Shown piece after piece: positions 21,967 to 33,288 of a stretch of 64,000 nucleotides of DNA (positions are counted from its first letter, which is position 1; each line of letters opens with the position of its first letter). Below the pieces are notes generated by a model. The model saw only the letters and a list, made by a program, of their open reading frames with translations, was not told where the DNA came from and did not search any database. A program made the position numbers and the translations under genes. The DNA lies in the NCBI GenBank assembly GCA_015680685.1, contig MNCI01034026.1:432905-496904 (forward strand), read 5' to 3'. The DNA comes from Gnetum montanum (lineage: Eukaryota > Streptophyta > Gnetopsida > Gnetales > Gnetaceae).

Positions 21967-22661
21967 GGTCTTTCAAAACTAGTAGACATCTTGTTTAAGA
22001 GCTAGAATTGATAGGATATGTCTTTCCAAGACCAAAGATGACTTATATGACTAAGAAAATTCTATAATTGATTGTTCCAATTTGGGAAATATCTAGGGTA
22101 AGTTGAATCATGATGGAAACAACCATAAAGAAGATAAGAAGATCATGGAAATAGAAAAAAAATCTTAAGTTGAGTTGGAGAAAGATTTCTATGTTTCTTA
22201 TCTTCTTATTATCCATAAATATTGATGTAACTCACCATTGTTAATACCATGAGTGAGAAAGAGAGCTCTTAACTATGGAGAGCTTAGTAAGAGAGGATGA
22301 AAGATCACATTGAGAAAGTGTTATTGGTGAATATCACTCCAAGATCAATTGTGTGCTATGTTAGCCTATGTGTTCTACTCTCTTGTAACTTGTGAATCTA
22401 GATCTTAGTTCTGGGTTATGGAATAGAGTTGCTACCTCTTTTGTCTTGCATTGACAATAGTCATTATGTGATTGTATAGCCTCATGCTCTACAATATCAT
22501 TTGAGTGATTAAGAGATTTTGGATATTGTGGGTTTTGAAAATCCCATTGTAATCTTCTAATTAAATATTTAAAGATTTGTTTTCTAGTAAAAGTTATTAT
22601 ATTTTAATAATATTTAAATTTAATAGTTGAAGGTGATTAATAATTAGAATGAATCAATCCA
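21967..22661 (+). repeat. Element D 5' LTR, right piece
   Basis: It is collinear with 29650-30220 and then 45362-45490. Shared words include GAGCTAGAATTGATA, GATTGTTCCAATTTGGGAAATA, GCCTCATGCTCTACAATATCATTT and GAAGGTGATTAATAATTAG. It preserves the uninterrupted site (AAAATCCCATTGTAATCTTC, about 22529-22548) into which C later inserted in the other LTR. Confidence 0.8.
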
Positions 22662-22668
22662 ACTTTAT

Positions 22669-22680
22669 TGGTTTTAGATC
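22669..22680 (+). promoter_or_regulatory. Element D primer-binding site (probable, decayed)
   Basis: TGGTTTTAGATC, followed by TAGG, lies a few bases after the LTR end. It resembles TGGTATCAGAGC with three substitutions. Position supports it; sequence alone is weak. Confidence 0.5.
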
Positions 22681-22765
22681 TAGGAGTTGATTAGAGCTTT
22701 TTGTTGAATGGAACTTTGGAGTTTTGTGCTAGTTAGATTTGGTTCAACAATTTTATCTAGTTTAG

Positions 22766-23980
22766 ATGACACCTAAGAAGAAATTGGTTCATTTCCTGAA
22801 TAAAAACATAAAAAGCATGAAGTTTTCCTTCCAAATGATGGTTACTCAATTGGATGAAATCAATGCAAAGGTAGACAAGAATGTTAGTCCTAGCCATATC
22901 CATACATACAGAGCTAATGAGTATGCACATTTAGATAAAGAAGTTTCACAACTATGTGGAGACAAAGTGGATGAAGAGAAAGGACAATCTAGCTATGAGA
23001 GTGTAGGAAACCATTAGCCAAGGATTCCAATTAGAGGAAATTATATTCCTCATATGAGAATTTTCAGAGCTCCAACTATGGTAAATACTTCTTCTCCAAG
23101 AAAACTTAATGAGAAAAATGAGACAAGACTTGTTAGAGCATTCAAAAATGTTGTAATACTTCCGTATGTTGAGTTTAAGTCTTTCAATGATCTAGATAAT
23201 ACCAATGATTTTGTGAATTGGCTAAAGATACTTGAAAAGAATTTTTAGTTGGAAAATGTACCAAATAATGTGAGGATACCTATTGCTAAATCCATATTAA
23301 AAGCTATGCCTTCTACTTGGTTGGAAAAGCAGTCTCAAGATTATGAAAGATGAAATGCTCAACCCATTAGAGATTAAGATCTAATGAAATATAGATTGAA
23401 AGGAAAATTTAAATAGTTTCATTAGAGAAAATAGATTATTAGAAGTTAAAATTCCTAAGGCAATGTGACAATGATGTCAAAGAATTTTACATCAAATTTT
23501 GTGATCTATTCCATCAAGCTAAAGTAAACTAGGAGGAATATGAATAGGATTCAATCTTTTTAGGAGGTCTTAAAATGATGTACCAGTAGGAGTTATCTTT
23601 TTATCATCCATAAACTCTTGATAAGACTTATGATTTCGTAATAAAGGCTAATAGAAAATTAAGTGGATTCAAAAACTAGAGAAAAAAAACTTCCAGGCGG
23701 AAGGACAAGGGATCCAAATATAAAACTAAAGACAAGGATGATAGCCATGATAAGAAGATTGAAAGAGACAATGATAAGGGGAAATCCAAGAAGAACCAAG
23801 GTAAGGGAGGCAAGGATCATGGAAGTAGCTCATAAAAAATTCAGTACTTCAAGTGTGGAAAATGGAGATACAAGTAATGCAATTTTTCATTTATTAAAGC
23901 ATCCAATAGTAAATTTAACACCCATATTTCTAGGCCTTAAGTGGAGACCATTATGTTGGGTAGAACCCTTAATGAAATGA
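22766..23980 (+). pseudogene. Element D gag (broken)
   Basis: It begins at the ATG at 22766 (MTPKKKLVHFLNKNIKSMKF). An N-terminal charged region leads, after a stop, to the capsid domain with LPYVEFKSFNDLDNTNDFVN and WLKILEKNF (23150-23248). Then come PSTWLEKQSQDYER and KEFYIKFCDLFHQAKV (to about 23530), the usual chromovirus retrotrans_gag layout. A basic stretch (23660-23830) precedes a degenerate zinc knuckle, FKCGKWRYK (about 23850). Stops and frameshifts are frequent. The region after 23990 is unrelated sequence, so the gag-protease link is interrupted. Confidence 0.75.
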
Positions 23981-23989
23981 ATAGTCATT

Positions 23990-26900
23990 GCTAAATACAT
24001 GAATAATGCACTATCCAGTGAAAGGAATAAAGGAATCTAGCATGAATCCATGATCCCAAAGAGAAGAGAAGAGAAAACTAACAAAAGAAAGAAATACATA
24101 AATATAAATGACATAAATATCAAAATGTAGGAAAATAATAGAGTAACATAAACTACAAAACTAAATCCCATAATATATATGAATGAAGTAATGTCGCAAG
24201 TATAAACCATACATGATCCATAAATCCATAAACATAAAAGAGAATTAAGGTCGAACACAATGCTACAAATGCTAACATATAATATCCAAACCTCTAAACT
24301 AAGACATAATTTTATCAAGCTCATATCATCATAATAAATCCTCTAAAAGATGCATCCTCTTCCTAGACTAATCAACCTATAAATAAGATCAGTTATCAGT
24401 AAAAAATAAGTGAGAAAACTTGGTAACATCTCCAATTGTCAAATAGACATATCTCATGGGGATTAGGAAGAGTATGACTAACCTAAAAAACATGTTAGCT
24501 CAAAAACCACACAAGAAAACCATCCAAAAAATATAGATAAACATACAAACATATAACCATAACTTTCGTCCATCATACAATGTCAAAATCAAAATTTTCT
24601 CACTCCAACTAGCTTTGCAAACAAGGAGACTAGCATGCATTACACTTAATGTCATATGTATATTATGTTGTTATCTACATTTTCCAAAAGTCAAACCAAC
24701 ATGTATCAAAACAAAATATCAAATTACCATGTATATGGATTTATTATTAGTCTTAGCTAGAACCTGAAGCATCATCCATAACATCACTTCCAATGTTCTC
24801 CAAACATACTTGTACTAGAGGAATTACCTAAGATATTACATCTAATGCTCTAAAGGCATAAACCAAAAATAAAAGGATCAATGACCCATGGAATCATCCT
24901 CTTCTACAGGATGGAACCTGTAGTGAGAGTCACACTGGTACATTCTATAGTGAGGATCAATATCAAAACCATCTCTAGGAAGCTCATCTTCAACAAGTGA
25001 CAAAAACTTGGTACCAGCTCCATCATCCAAACAACCAACAAACATAAAACCATAACAACCAAATTGATGGTGAAAGAAATAACCAAAATAAAAGAATTTA
25101 TGTTATCAAAGAGATTCATCAAACTAATGGATCCTCAAAAGGATACCTATTTGATGCATAGCATAACATCATCAAATCCAAACTAGTCTCATGGAAGTTC
25201 ATCATTAAATGAAGAATCAAAACATCATCTAAAGAGATCTTATAAATCCTAAACAACAAGTAAAGGAATCCTTATTTATAACATCCAAACAAATCGGTTG
25301 AGCCACAACAAGGACAAGACCCAAGTTACCAATAGCTAATAATCATATATGGATCAGTACTTAAATCATGAATTAACTACATTACCAATAAAGGTGAATC
25401 ATGAATCTATTAAATCAAAAATTAAGTCTAGAATTAGATCATCGACTAAATGTATGACAATAGATAAAATTATTATAGCTCCAACATTCCTATAAATTTC
25501 ATAATGATTCTAGATCCCTAAAAGATAAATCTTTATACCTATTCTTTGTTACAAATATAGGAAGACATTTATCATAAATGTAGAATTATAAAATCATGAA
25601 TATATGCTTAGAGAATCAAGCTAATACAAAAATGAAAACGTAGCTAATAGAAGAAAAACCTATAACTATGTGATGGAAAACTATTTTTTAGTATTATGGA
25701 CAACATGGAAATAAAAACTTATAGCTTCACCAAAAAATAATGTTTTTACTTTCCTCTAAGTGGGTTCATAAGCTAAAACTTATACAAATATTCAAGTCAC
25801 ATGTTAAGGTTTTATCCCTTGCCATGCTTGAGATATAGCCTCATTAATCCACATCATACAAATTCATATGATTTTATATAGGTCTAAAAGAATGACATAT
25901 AACACAAAATATACTATGAATTTTTTAATAATTATTTTTTTAAATTATAAGAATTTTAAGTGGATTTTAAAAAGCTATAGAAAAAATTATAAATCAAATT
26001 TATGTAAGTTACACATACATTTTTCAATTCACTATCTATTCTACTAACGAAAACCTCTAGAAGCCCTATCTTTATGAAGAGAAATCACAAAATAAAGGAG
26101 AAATAGCAAATTAAGAAATTCTATGGATAAAAAAATAATTGTATAAAGTTAATATGAAAAATATTAAAATATTTACATTTATTTTGACATTAATTTGAAA
26201 AACTAATCCCATATAATTATTACTAAAATCCTAAAAAAAACCCATGCCCAAAATTAGTGGAAATAACAATATAATTAATTAAGAATTAGACATGAAAAAT
26301 TGATCTAGAAAACATATTATCCATTCAAAGAATAACCAATCAATCCACAAATAGTTTTATAATCATATGGTAAAATAAATAAGAACCATGCCACAAATGT
26401 GCACAAAAACTATAACCATGAACAAGAAGAAGCAAACATAACTCACATCTTAATCCAAATGATGAAAAATCATAAAAGAGAAAAGCAAGCCACAAAGATC
26501 CAAGTAATTTGCATAATCAATCTACAATTTTGTAGCACTTCCTAGCTTCAATCTTATAGCACCTCTCTCTAGAATGTTAGAGTGTGTGGAAGAATTAAAC
26601 CATTAAAGTTCTAATAGAGATTGACTAGAAAATCATGAAACTGAAGAAAACAGCAATTTCTCAAACTTCCATAAAGCAAAATGAAAACTACTAAAAATAT
26701 TTTCCATCTTGAACATAACTTTCTTTCCCACTCACATAACACAAACCTTAAAATAGAAAAATACTATAAAAATATAATCCAAATTCCTAACATAGATGAG
26801 TATAAGTCTAAAATAAATACATATAATAAGATACATAGCACATATGTTAATATATAAGAGCTATCTATCACTTATATACTAGCATATTTCATGCATGCTA

Positions 26901-27270
26901 GAATAATTTCACATTAATAATTAAACAAACCACTAATCAAACAAAGCACCAATCACCACTCATGTTATGCTCCCAACCAAAACTCATGAAATCCTACCAC
27001 ACTCAACAACAAGATTAGTTTAAAACTACTAGAAGGTAATATAAGAAAATATATGTATAATTAAATATTTAGAGTTACATAACATTAACCAAGAATCCAA
27101 AAAAACCAAACCTCATCATTTACATCATCATAATGTGTAAAACATACCAAACTATCCATACATATAAACATAAAGTGTGTGCATAAAAATCTTCACAAAA
27201 ATCATATATACCAAGGATGTCCAAAAAATACAAGTTGTTATAGAAAATATGTGCAAAGCATGAAGGTAGA
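23990..27270. other. AT-rich 3.3-kb interruption in element D, unclassified
   Basis: Gag of D stops near 23990 and its protease resumes at about 27290. Between them lies very AT-rich sequence with no recognisable protein in either strand. The larger open stretches (24037-24324 and 24904-25122, minus) are hydrophobic and biased and look like chance. I see no convincing terminal repeats. It may be a decayed insertion, or expanded spacer of D. Confidence 0.5.
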
Positions 27271-27289
27271 GGAGACATCAAGCTAATAT

Positions 27290-27770
27290 CTTTAAATAGA
27301 TAATCCTAATGCTCCAAAAATTGAGGATGTTTTTGAATTAAATTATTATGCATTTATGGGAAATGTAAATAGAGGGGATCATCCTAATAAAAAACTGTTA
27401 TTTAAAATTGGGGCTTGATGTTTGTGTCTTGGGGAATGAATTCATATTTTGATTGATGGAGGAGCCCAAGAAAATGTCATTTCTTCTATGGAAATTACTA
27501 TATTGCATTTGATAGCTAATTCTCATCATAGACTCGACAAGGTACATTAGTTATCTAAATATTTCTCTTAGGAAATAAGAAAACGATGTACTTTAAAATT
27601 TAAAATTGGAGGTTTTAATGATTTTGTGAAGTGTGATGTAATTCCAATAGATTTTGTTGATGTAATTCTTGGTAAACCTTGGAATTATAATAATGGTTCT
27701 CAATTTGATGAAGTAAGAAATGTGTGAGGTGTAGCTAGATCTAATGGAATTCATGAGTTAACTTTAATAA
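27290..27770 (+). pseudogene. Element D aspartic protease
   Basis: A linker (IEDVFELNYYAFMGNVNRG) leads to the active-site region ILIDGGAQENVISS (about 27450-27490), where DGG replaces the usual DSG/DTG as in many chromoviruses. Then GGFNDFVKCDVIPIDFVDVI and LGKPWNYNNGSQFDEVRN (27605-27720) form the C-terminal half. The frame has several stops. The following piece to 27950 reads like the protease-RT linker. Confidence 0.75.
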
Positions 27771-27954
27771 TAGCTAAATAATTGAGGCAAAAATTCTCAC
27801 TTAATGCTTCATTAATCTTTCTAGAAAAGAGGAAATATATTAAGGAATATGATGAAACTAGTTTTGGTTTTGTATTTATGATAGCAATTGCTTCTAATCA
27901 TGATGATGTGCAGGTTGAATTTCCTATCGGTGATAAAGGTGAATGCACGTGGAC

Positions 27955-28290
27955 TTACCATTGGTGGGGTACTTTCATAAGAAGATAGGCCTCTTACTTT
28001 CTTTTTAGAAAATTTGAATGAGTCAAGGAAATAATATAGTATATATGAGAAGGAATTATGCACTTTTCTAAAATCAATCAAGCATTATAGACATTACTTA
28101 TTGTCCAAGGAGTTCACTTTGATGAAAAAAGACAAAGCACTATAATTTCTAAACTTAGAAAAGAATTTGAGTACAAAGCACATGAAGTTGGTTGCATAAT
28201 TACAAGAGTTCAATTTTGTGTTGAAGCATAAAAGTAAGAAGACAAATGTGGTAGCTAATGCATTGTCTAGGGTACATGAAATGAATTTTA
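27955..28290 (+). pseudogene. Element D RNase H, with RT deleted upstream
   Basis: The frame GGVLS, then a stop, EDRPLTFFLENLNESRK (27960-28030) is the conserved middle of gypsy RNase H. It continues with YEKELCTFLKSIKHYRHYLL and ends with HKSKKTNVVANALSRV (28229-28273), the usual RNase H end. There is no reverse transcriptase: only about 200 bp separate the protease end from this domain. A deletion of roughly the whole RT domain must have occurred, or this subfamily lacks it. Confidence 0.8.
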
Positions 28291-29510
28291 ACATACATCA
28301 TGTGGAAGGTATGGATGATTATGCTTCTTCATATAAGAATGATGATGATTTTGCACAGGTTTGGAGGAGCCTCAAAGAAGCATTGATGAGTTGGATATCC
28401 TAGTGGAGGAACTATCATATTCAAGATGATTTGTTATTTAAGAATGGATAGGTATGTATTCCTAATTATGATTTTAAGAAATTATTTCATTTGAAAAGCA
28501 TTGTAGTGGAATGAAAAGTTACATGGGTAGGGATAAAACATTGGAACTTACGAGTAAACACTATTTTTGACTTGGTATGGTAACTAAACTTTTAAAATTT
28601 ATGAATACGTGCTTCACGTAGTAGAAATTCAAAGGAGGTAAAGGAGTAGATGAACATTATATGCCTTTGCCAATTCCTAAGCACTCATGGAAAAGTTTGT
28701 TAATCAATTTTGTAAGTGAAATTATAAAAGCTAATAGTGGAAATGATGCAATATTTGTTGTTGTATATAGGTTCTCAAAGATGAAACATTTCATTTTGTG
28801 TAAGAAGGTGAGTGATACTTCTCATTTTATAAATTTGCTTTTATAGCATGTTGTGAAGTTGCATGGAATTTCTTTGAATATTATTAGTGACAGAGACTCC
28901 AAATTCACTAGGTACTTTTGAAGGTCCCTTGGAAAAATTTAAGGAAAAGAGTTAAATTTTTCTAATGCATATCATCCATAATCTAATATCCAAATGAAGG
29001 TGATGATTGAATACTTGTTGAACATATTAAGATGTTTGTGTGATGGATAGCTAAATAGGTGGAAAAACTTGTTGTATCATGATGATTATCCTTACAATAA
29101 TGCTTTTCATGTTGCTATTGGAAAAATCTCATTTAAGTTGACTATGGATTTTGTCCAAAGATGGTGGACACCTTGAAGAGTTTTGATGGTAAATCTTAAC
29201 TTAGTGCTAATTTTATGAAAAAGATGTTAGATCTCCATGCTAAAGTAAAATCAAATCTTAAGAAGAAGCCTAAAGAGAGAGTCCTCAAGAGTATTGATGG
29301 AAAAAGGAAGTCTACTTTTTCTATTGATGACTTGGTTTTTATGTACTTGAAGAAGAAATAGTTGGCAGGTGTTAACTTCTCCAAGTTGAACGCCAAGAAT
29401 ATGGAACCTTTTAGAATCAAGGATAAGATCAATGATAATGATTTTGAAATTGATATACTAGATGATGTTGGTATATCTTTTATATTTAATATTTTAAATC
29501 TTATACACTA
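28290..29510 (+). pseudogene. Element D integrase (broken)
   Basis: After RNase H comes the zinc-binding region in poor condition (28430-28640). The catalytic core follows: PLPIPKHSWKSLLINFVSE and NDAIFVVVYRFSKMKHFI (28660-28800), where the first catalytic Asp is Tyr. Next is NIISDRDSKFTRYF (28880-28920), with the second Asp kept, then NAYHP at about 28965. The Glu region reads NIQMKVMIEY and lacks the catalytic glutamate. The C-terminal part ends ILKLIY/FNILNL near 29490, with no chromodomain visible. It is clearly inactive. Confidence 0.8.
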
Positions 29511-29539
29511 TGATTGACTAGTGCAGACCAATACAATGG

Positions 29540-30220
29540 TAGCATCAATGGGTTGAAGAGGACTATTGAGACAAGACATCTTAGGAAAGACATCCTATCA
29601 ATAGTGTAGACATCTTTCACTAGAGAAGATGTCTTACCTAAGGAGAAGATGTATTTTAAAATATTAAATGTCTCATCCAAAAGCTGAAATTGATAAGTGA
29701 CATATTTCAAATAATAAATATGACATGTATGGTTAGTAAACTTTTGGAATTGACCATTCCAATTTAGGAAATAGCTACAATAAGTTGGAGAAGGATGGAA
29801 ATAGCTAGAGAAAAGGTCAGAAGACAACATAATCTTAAGTTAAGCTAAGAAAATATTTCTAAGTTTCTTGTCTCCTTATTATTCATAAATATTGATATAA
29901 TTCATTATTATTGATACCATTAATGAGAAAGAGAGATCTTGAGTGTGGAGAGCTTAGGAAAATAGGGTGAGAGAGAACATTAAGAGAGTGTAATTGATGA
30001 ATGCTACTTCAAGCTTAATTATGTGTTGTATTAGCCTATGTATTTTAATCTCTTATATCTTACTTGTGAGTCAAGATCTTAATATTAAGTTGTGGAAGAG
30101 AGTCTGTATTGGTTGTGTATTGCATAAAGAATAGCCATCATGTGACTGTAGAGCCTCATGCTCTACAATATCATTTTAGTGATAAAGAGGTTTTAAATGT
30201 TATGGATTTTAGAAACCCTA
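29540..30220 (+). repeat. Element D 3' LTR, left piece
   Basis: It begins shortly after the integrase end and carries GACATCTT/GATGTCTT motifs at 29570-29650. It is collinear with 21967-22535. It is interrupted at 30220 by element C and resumes at 45362. Confidence 0.75.
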
Positions 30221-30336
30221 TGTGGACATTTTGATATGTCAAAATGCTAAGAAAATTGAAAGAAAAGGTTTTTTATGTGTGTGCATGATTATTGTGCTTG
30301 CAGGATAAAACCTTGGATCAAGACAAGAAGGGTTAA
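30221..30336 (+). repeat. Element C 5' LTR, left piece
   Basis: It starts TGTGGACATTTTGATATGTC and matches the start of the C 3' LTR (44294-44410), including TGTGCTTGCAGGA and GATCAAGA. It is cut by element G. Confidence 0.88.
30332..30336 (+). repeat. Target-site duplication of element G (left, GTTAA)
   Basis: Repeated exactly at 38920-38924. The occupied site in the other C LTR reads AAGGTTTGTGAAAGATCAAG (44404-44423) without insertion. Confidence 0.92.
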
Positions 30337-30342
30337 TGATGG

Positions 30343-30435
30343 GATGCGATATCACATGGGCCGCGATATCACATACGTGATATCGCATTAGCCGCGATAT
30401 TGCATCCCCCGTGATATCGCATATGCAATATCGTA
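30343..30435 (+). promoter_or_regulatory. GATATCGC motif array in U3 of the G 5' LTR
   Basis: Six to seven copies of GATATCGCAT or close variants (GATATCACAT, GATATTGCAT, CAATATCG) are spaced by about 10-25 bp, ending about 15 bp before the TATA box. The core CGATATCG is self-complementary. The 3' LTR has a shorter set (38133-38190), lacking about one 30-bp unit. The array sits where plant LTR enhancers lie. No known factor is assigned. Confidence 0.75.
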
Positions 30436-30449
30436 GTCTGCCGCAATGT

Positions 30450-30460
30450 CTATAAATAAG
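30450..30460 (+). promoter_or_regulatory. Element G LTR TATA box
   Basis: CTATAAATAAG follows the motif array at 30343-30435. In the 3' LTR the corresponding site (about 38206) has lost one A. Confidence 0.8.
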
Positions 30461-31175
30461 AAGCAGCTCTCCCCTTTTTATCATCCTAGTTTAGATTGTA
30501 GCCAAACTCTAGTAGTTTGATCCCTCCAGAGTTACATTATTTTTCCCATGTCTGCCCGCAGTGTGGTGAATGTAATTGTATGACATTCTTTATTTGAGTG
30601 TGACGTACTTGGACGTGCACATGACCGGAAATAAAGATTGAGATTACTTCATCATTGCAGCATTTACTTTGTTTATTTAATTGTTATTTAATTTTTATTT
30701 ACAGCTTTCTCTCTCACCCTTATCTCCTAGTAACATGGAATGAGTACGACTTGATTACGAGCATTTAAGTGTAACTACTTGGTAGCCCAATGGCATACCT
30801 AGGATTTGCGCTTGGTAATCCCAGTGGTACTTGTGCACAAAGTTCAAGATGTGTACGAATAATCAAGGAATCGGTTGCTTATCGCACTTAGGCTAGATTA
30901 GATTCTCTTACCCTCTCTCTCCTAGCTTAGCTTAGTTAATATTATTTTCCACTGCCTTTAGGAGTAGCATTAGATTAGGAACACATCATACACCTCACTC
31001 TGGACTAAACCATACGTGACAAATATAATACTAGTCTAGGTGGGAAGATAGCGAACTATGACCTAATGATAACTATCTAGGTGCCAAAACTAGCCCGTCT
31101 ACGGAGTTCGACCGGATCGCACGTGAAAACGCTCGTATTCATATGGTTGAGTGTAGGGGTACCTGCCACTCATCA

Positions 31176-31194
31176 TTGACGCCATTGCCAGGGA
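31176..31194 (+). promoter_or_regulatory. Element G primer-binding site (tRNA-Asp-like)
   Basis: TTGACGCCATTGCCAGGGA directly follows the LTR end CATCA and resembles the tRNA-Asp complement used by Athila/Tat elements. Confidence 0.9.
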
Positions 31195-31308
31195 CGATGC
31201 TAGTTATCTAGATTAGTTATATCATACAAGGTTGCTGTATAGGACTTAATGATATATCTCTTAGGAAAATAAGTAATTATAAAAAGTCACATAAATTCAC
31301 ACACAACC

Positions 31309-33288
31309 ATGCCTCTCCTACAAGAGCATAATAACACCACACTTAGTGAGGAAGTTCATTGGAGAACCAACGAACTATATGATGATGAAGATTAGAGTAT
31401 ACAACCTGAAGTGGAAGTTTCTTATAAACATGAACAAAAAAAACATCATCCCAACACACGAAAGCATAACTTACAAGATGACAATGAACCCCCACTGGCT
31501 ACTACAAGCCTAACGCAAATACAAGAGGCTATTTGAATCTCACGTAGGCATCATAAAGAGAGTCGTCTACCCAGGCTCAATTTAAACATCTTTCCTAATT
31601 TTTCAGGAGGCTACAACTTAGATTCGCATCAATACTTACAAGCCTTCTACGATGCCTGCACATGGAAGAACATTGATAATGGGTGGAAAAAACTTAAGCT
31701 ATTTCCCATGACACTCATTGGCCAAGCAAAAGTATGGTATAGATCATTAAAACCAAATTCAATACGATGCTGGTCAAAAATGGTAGAGGTCTTTAACGAA
31801 AAATATCAAACCTATGCAAGAGTGTCAACCTTTAGGAAACAAATCCAAGGATGGAAACAAGCACAACATGAACCCTTGGACGTGGCCTTAGAAAGATATT
31901 ATGCATTGTTAAACAACTGTCCAAGCCATGGGTTTTCCGAGGAAAGGCTAACGTATCATATCATTGATGGGCTACATAATGAAACAAGAGAGACCTTAGG
32001 AATGTATGCCCAAGGTCAACTATATGAACTACGAATCCACCAAGTCCAAGAGCTTATTAAGTAGGTAGCAAAAGAAGAAGGAGAATTAGCTAGATGGGAG
32101 AGTGTTGAAAACCATCAACGGGACCAAAATCTTAACTCAACAAAGGTCCATGATCATAAAAATGAGAAATCAACTAATCTCAAGGTGGAAACATCATCTT
32201 TGCCAATACAACAAACATTAGAAGGAGCCGAGGCAAAGATCAATAAGATGTTGGAATGGATGTAACAAAAGTGTAGAGAGTATATCAACAACATTGGGGA
32301 TAAATTTTTGACAACCCAAGAAGCAGGACGAAATATTAGACATTCGAAAAAAAAGAATGAAGGGAATAAGCGCTCAAATGCTAATCATACGCATGAATGC
32401 AACATATTCCTGTACGATCACCCCAAGGGTCAATGCCCAATATTGTTACATTTACATGAGCATTGGGGAAACACATTACATCCAGAGTTCGTATAGAGAT
32501 ACTATGTTCGGTCACAGTGGCAACAATCCTAGTCGTGGGGGAGACCACCATTAGACTGGAGGCACCCTTCATATCCTTCGAATCCAAATGCTTATCTTGT
32601 TCAAGCTCCTATTTCTCCAATTGGGCCAACACACTTTATCTCACCACATTACTGTTCTCCACAATACTATCAACCCATGCCTCCAACACAACCACCACCT
32701 TGTGCACCTTATATGCCTCCTAACTTTCAACATTCTCATCTTTTTCCTCCTTATACATTGCCACCAACTATTCCTAAGGTGTTTGTGCCACAGCCACAAC
32801 CTAGGAACAACACTTGCGCTACTACTTCCAGTGAGAAACCTCAGCAACATCAAAAGCGCCCCTTCTTTAAACACGGTTGTAAGAAGGGACAACACAATTC
32901 CGAGGCGACTGCATCTTCCAACCCAGCACAAGTTCCACACTGTGGTGCACCCTTACCTTCGAACCCAATGCCTCATGTAACTTCATTAGGGCCACCAACT
33001 CACACTCCAACAACATTCCGACCTAATGAACACACCCGTGGAGAGCGTCAACCTAATCCTTGCATACCATCTAATGGTCACAAATATCATAGTGGGTCAA
33101 CTTGTTATCCAGGAACTACATCTTATAAAGTGCCCCACTATGCTTATTATAATCAAGTGTGTGAACCCCGAGGGAATAAGTATAGACCAGCCCCAATACT
33201 TCCAAAATGCAAGGATCCTTATCGTCCAATTATTAATCCTTGCTATCCTCAATTGATTAGTTATGGGGGATATCCCCCATTTCAATAA
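31309..33288 (+). pseudogene. Element G gag: one frame, six stop codons
   Basis: From the ATG at 31309 (MPLLQEHNNTTLSEEVHW) a single frame runs 659 codons to 33288, with in-frame stops at 31393, 31534, 32062, 32263, 32494 and 32530 and no frameshift seen. The gag domain includes LNIFPNFSGGYNLDSHQYLQ, FPMTLIGQAKVWYRSLKP, FRKQIQGWKQAQHEPLDVAL and LGMYAQGQLYELRIHQVQEL. It aligns with the gag of F. A zinc-knuckle remnant reads CNIFLYDHPKGQC, with its second cysteine replaced. The C-terminal 200 residues are proline-rich (PPTQPPPCAPYMPPNF). It would form the particle shell; this copy cannot be translated through. Confidence 0.88.

Larger units (their letters stand above)
30337..31175 (+). repeat. 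Element G 5' LTR
   Basis: It begins TGATGGGATGCG and ends TGCCACTCATCA. U3 holds a cluster of GATATCGCAT-type palindromic motifs (30345-30435) directly before a TATA box (CTATAAATAAG, 30450-30460). R/U5 shares many words with the F LTR (TTGGTAATCC, AAGATGTGTACG, GAGTGTAGGGGTACC). Confidence 0.93.

Noticed and set aside
24037-24324. 95-codon hydrophobic open frame (minus), possible membrane protein
   Set aside because: Hydrophobicity follows from extreme AT content; no start context or relatives seen.
32588-32980. 130-codon open frame overlapping G gag in another frame
   Set aside because: Proline-rich gag frame 1 is continuous with the upstream domain; this is a shadow.
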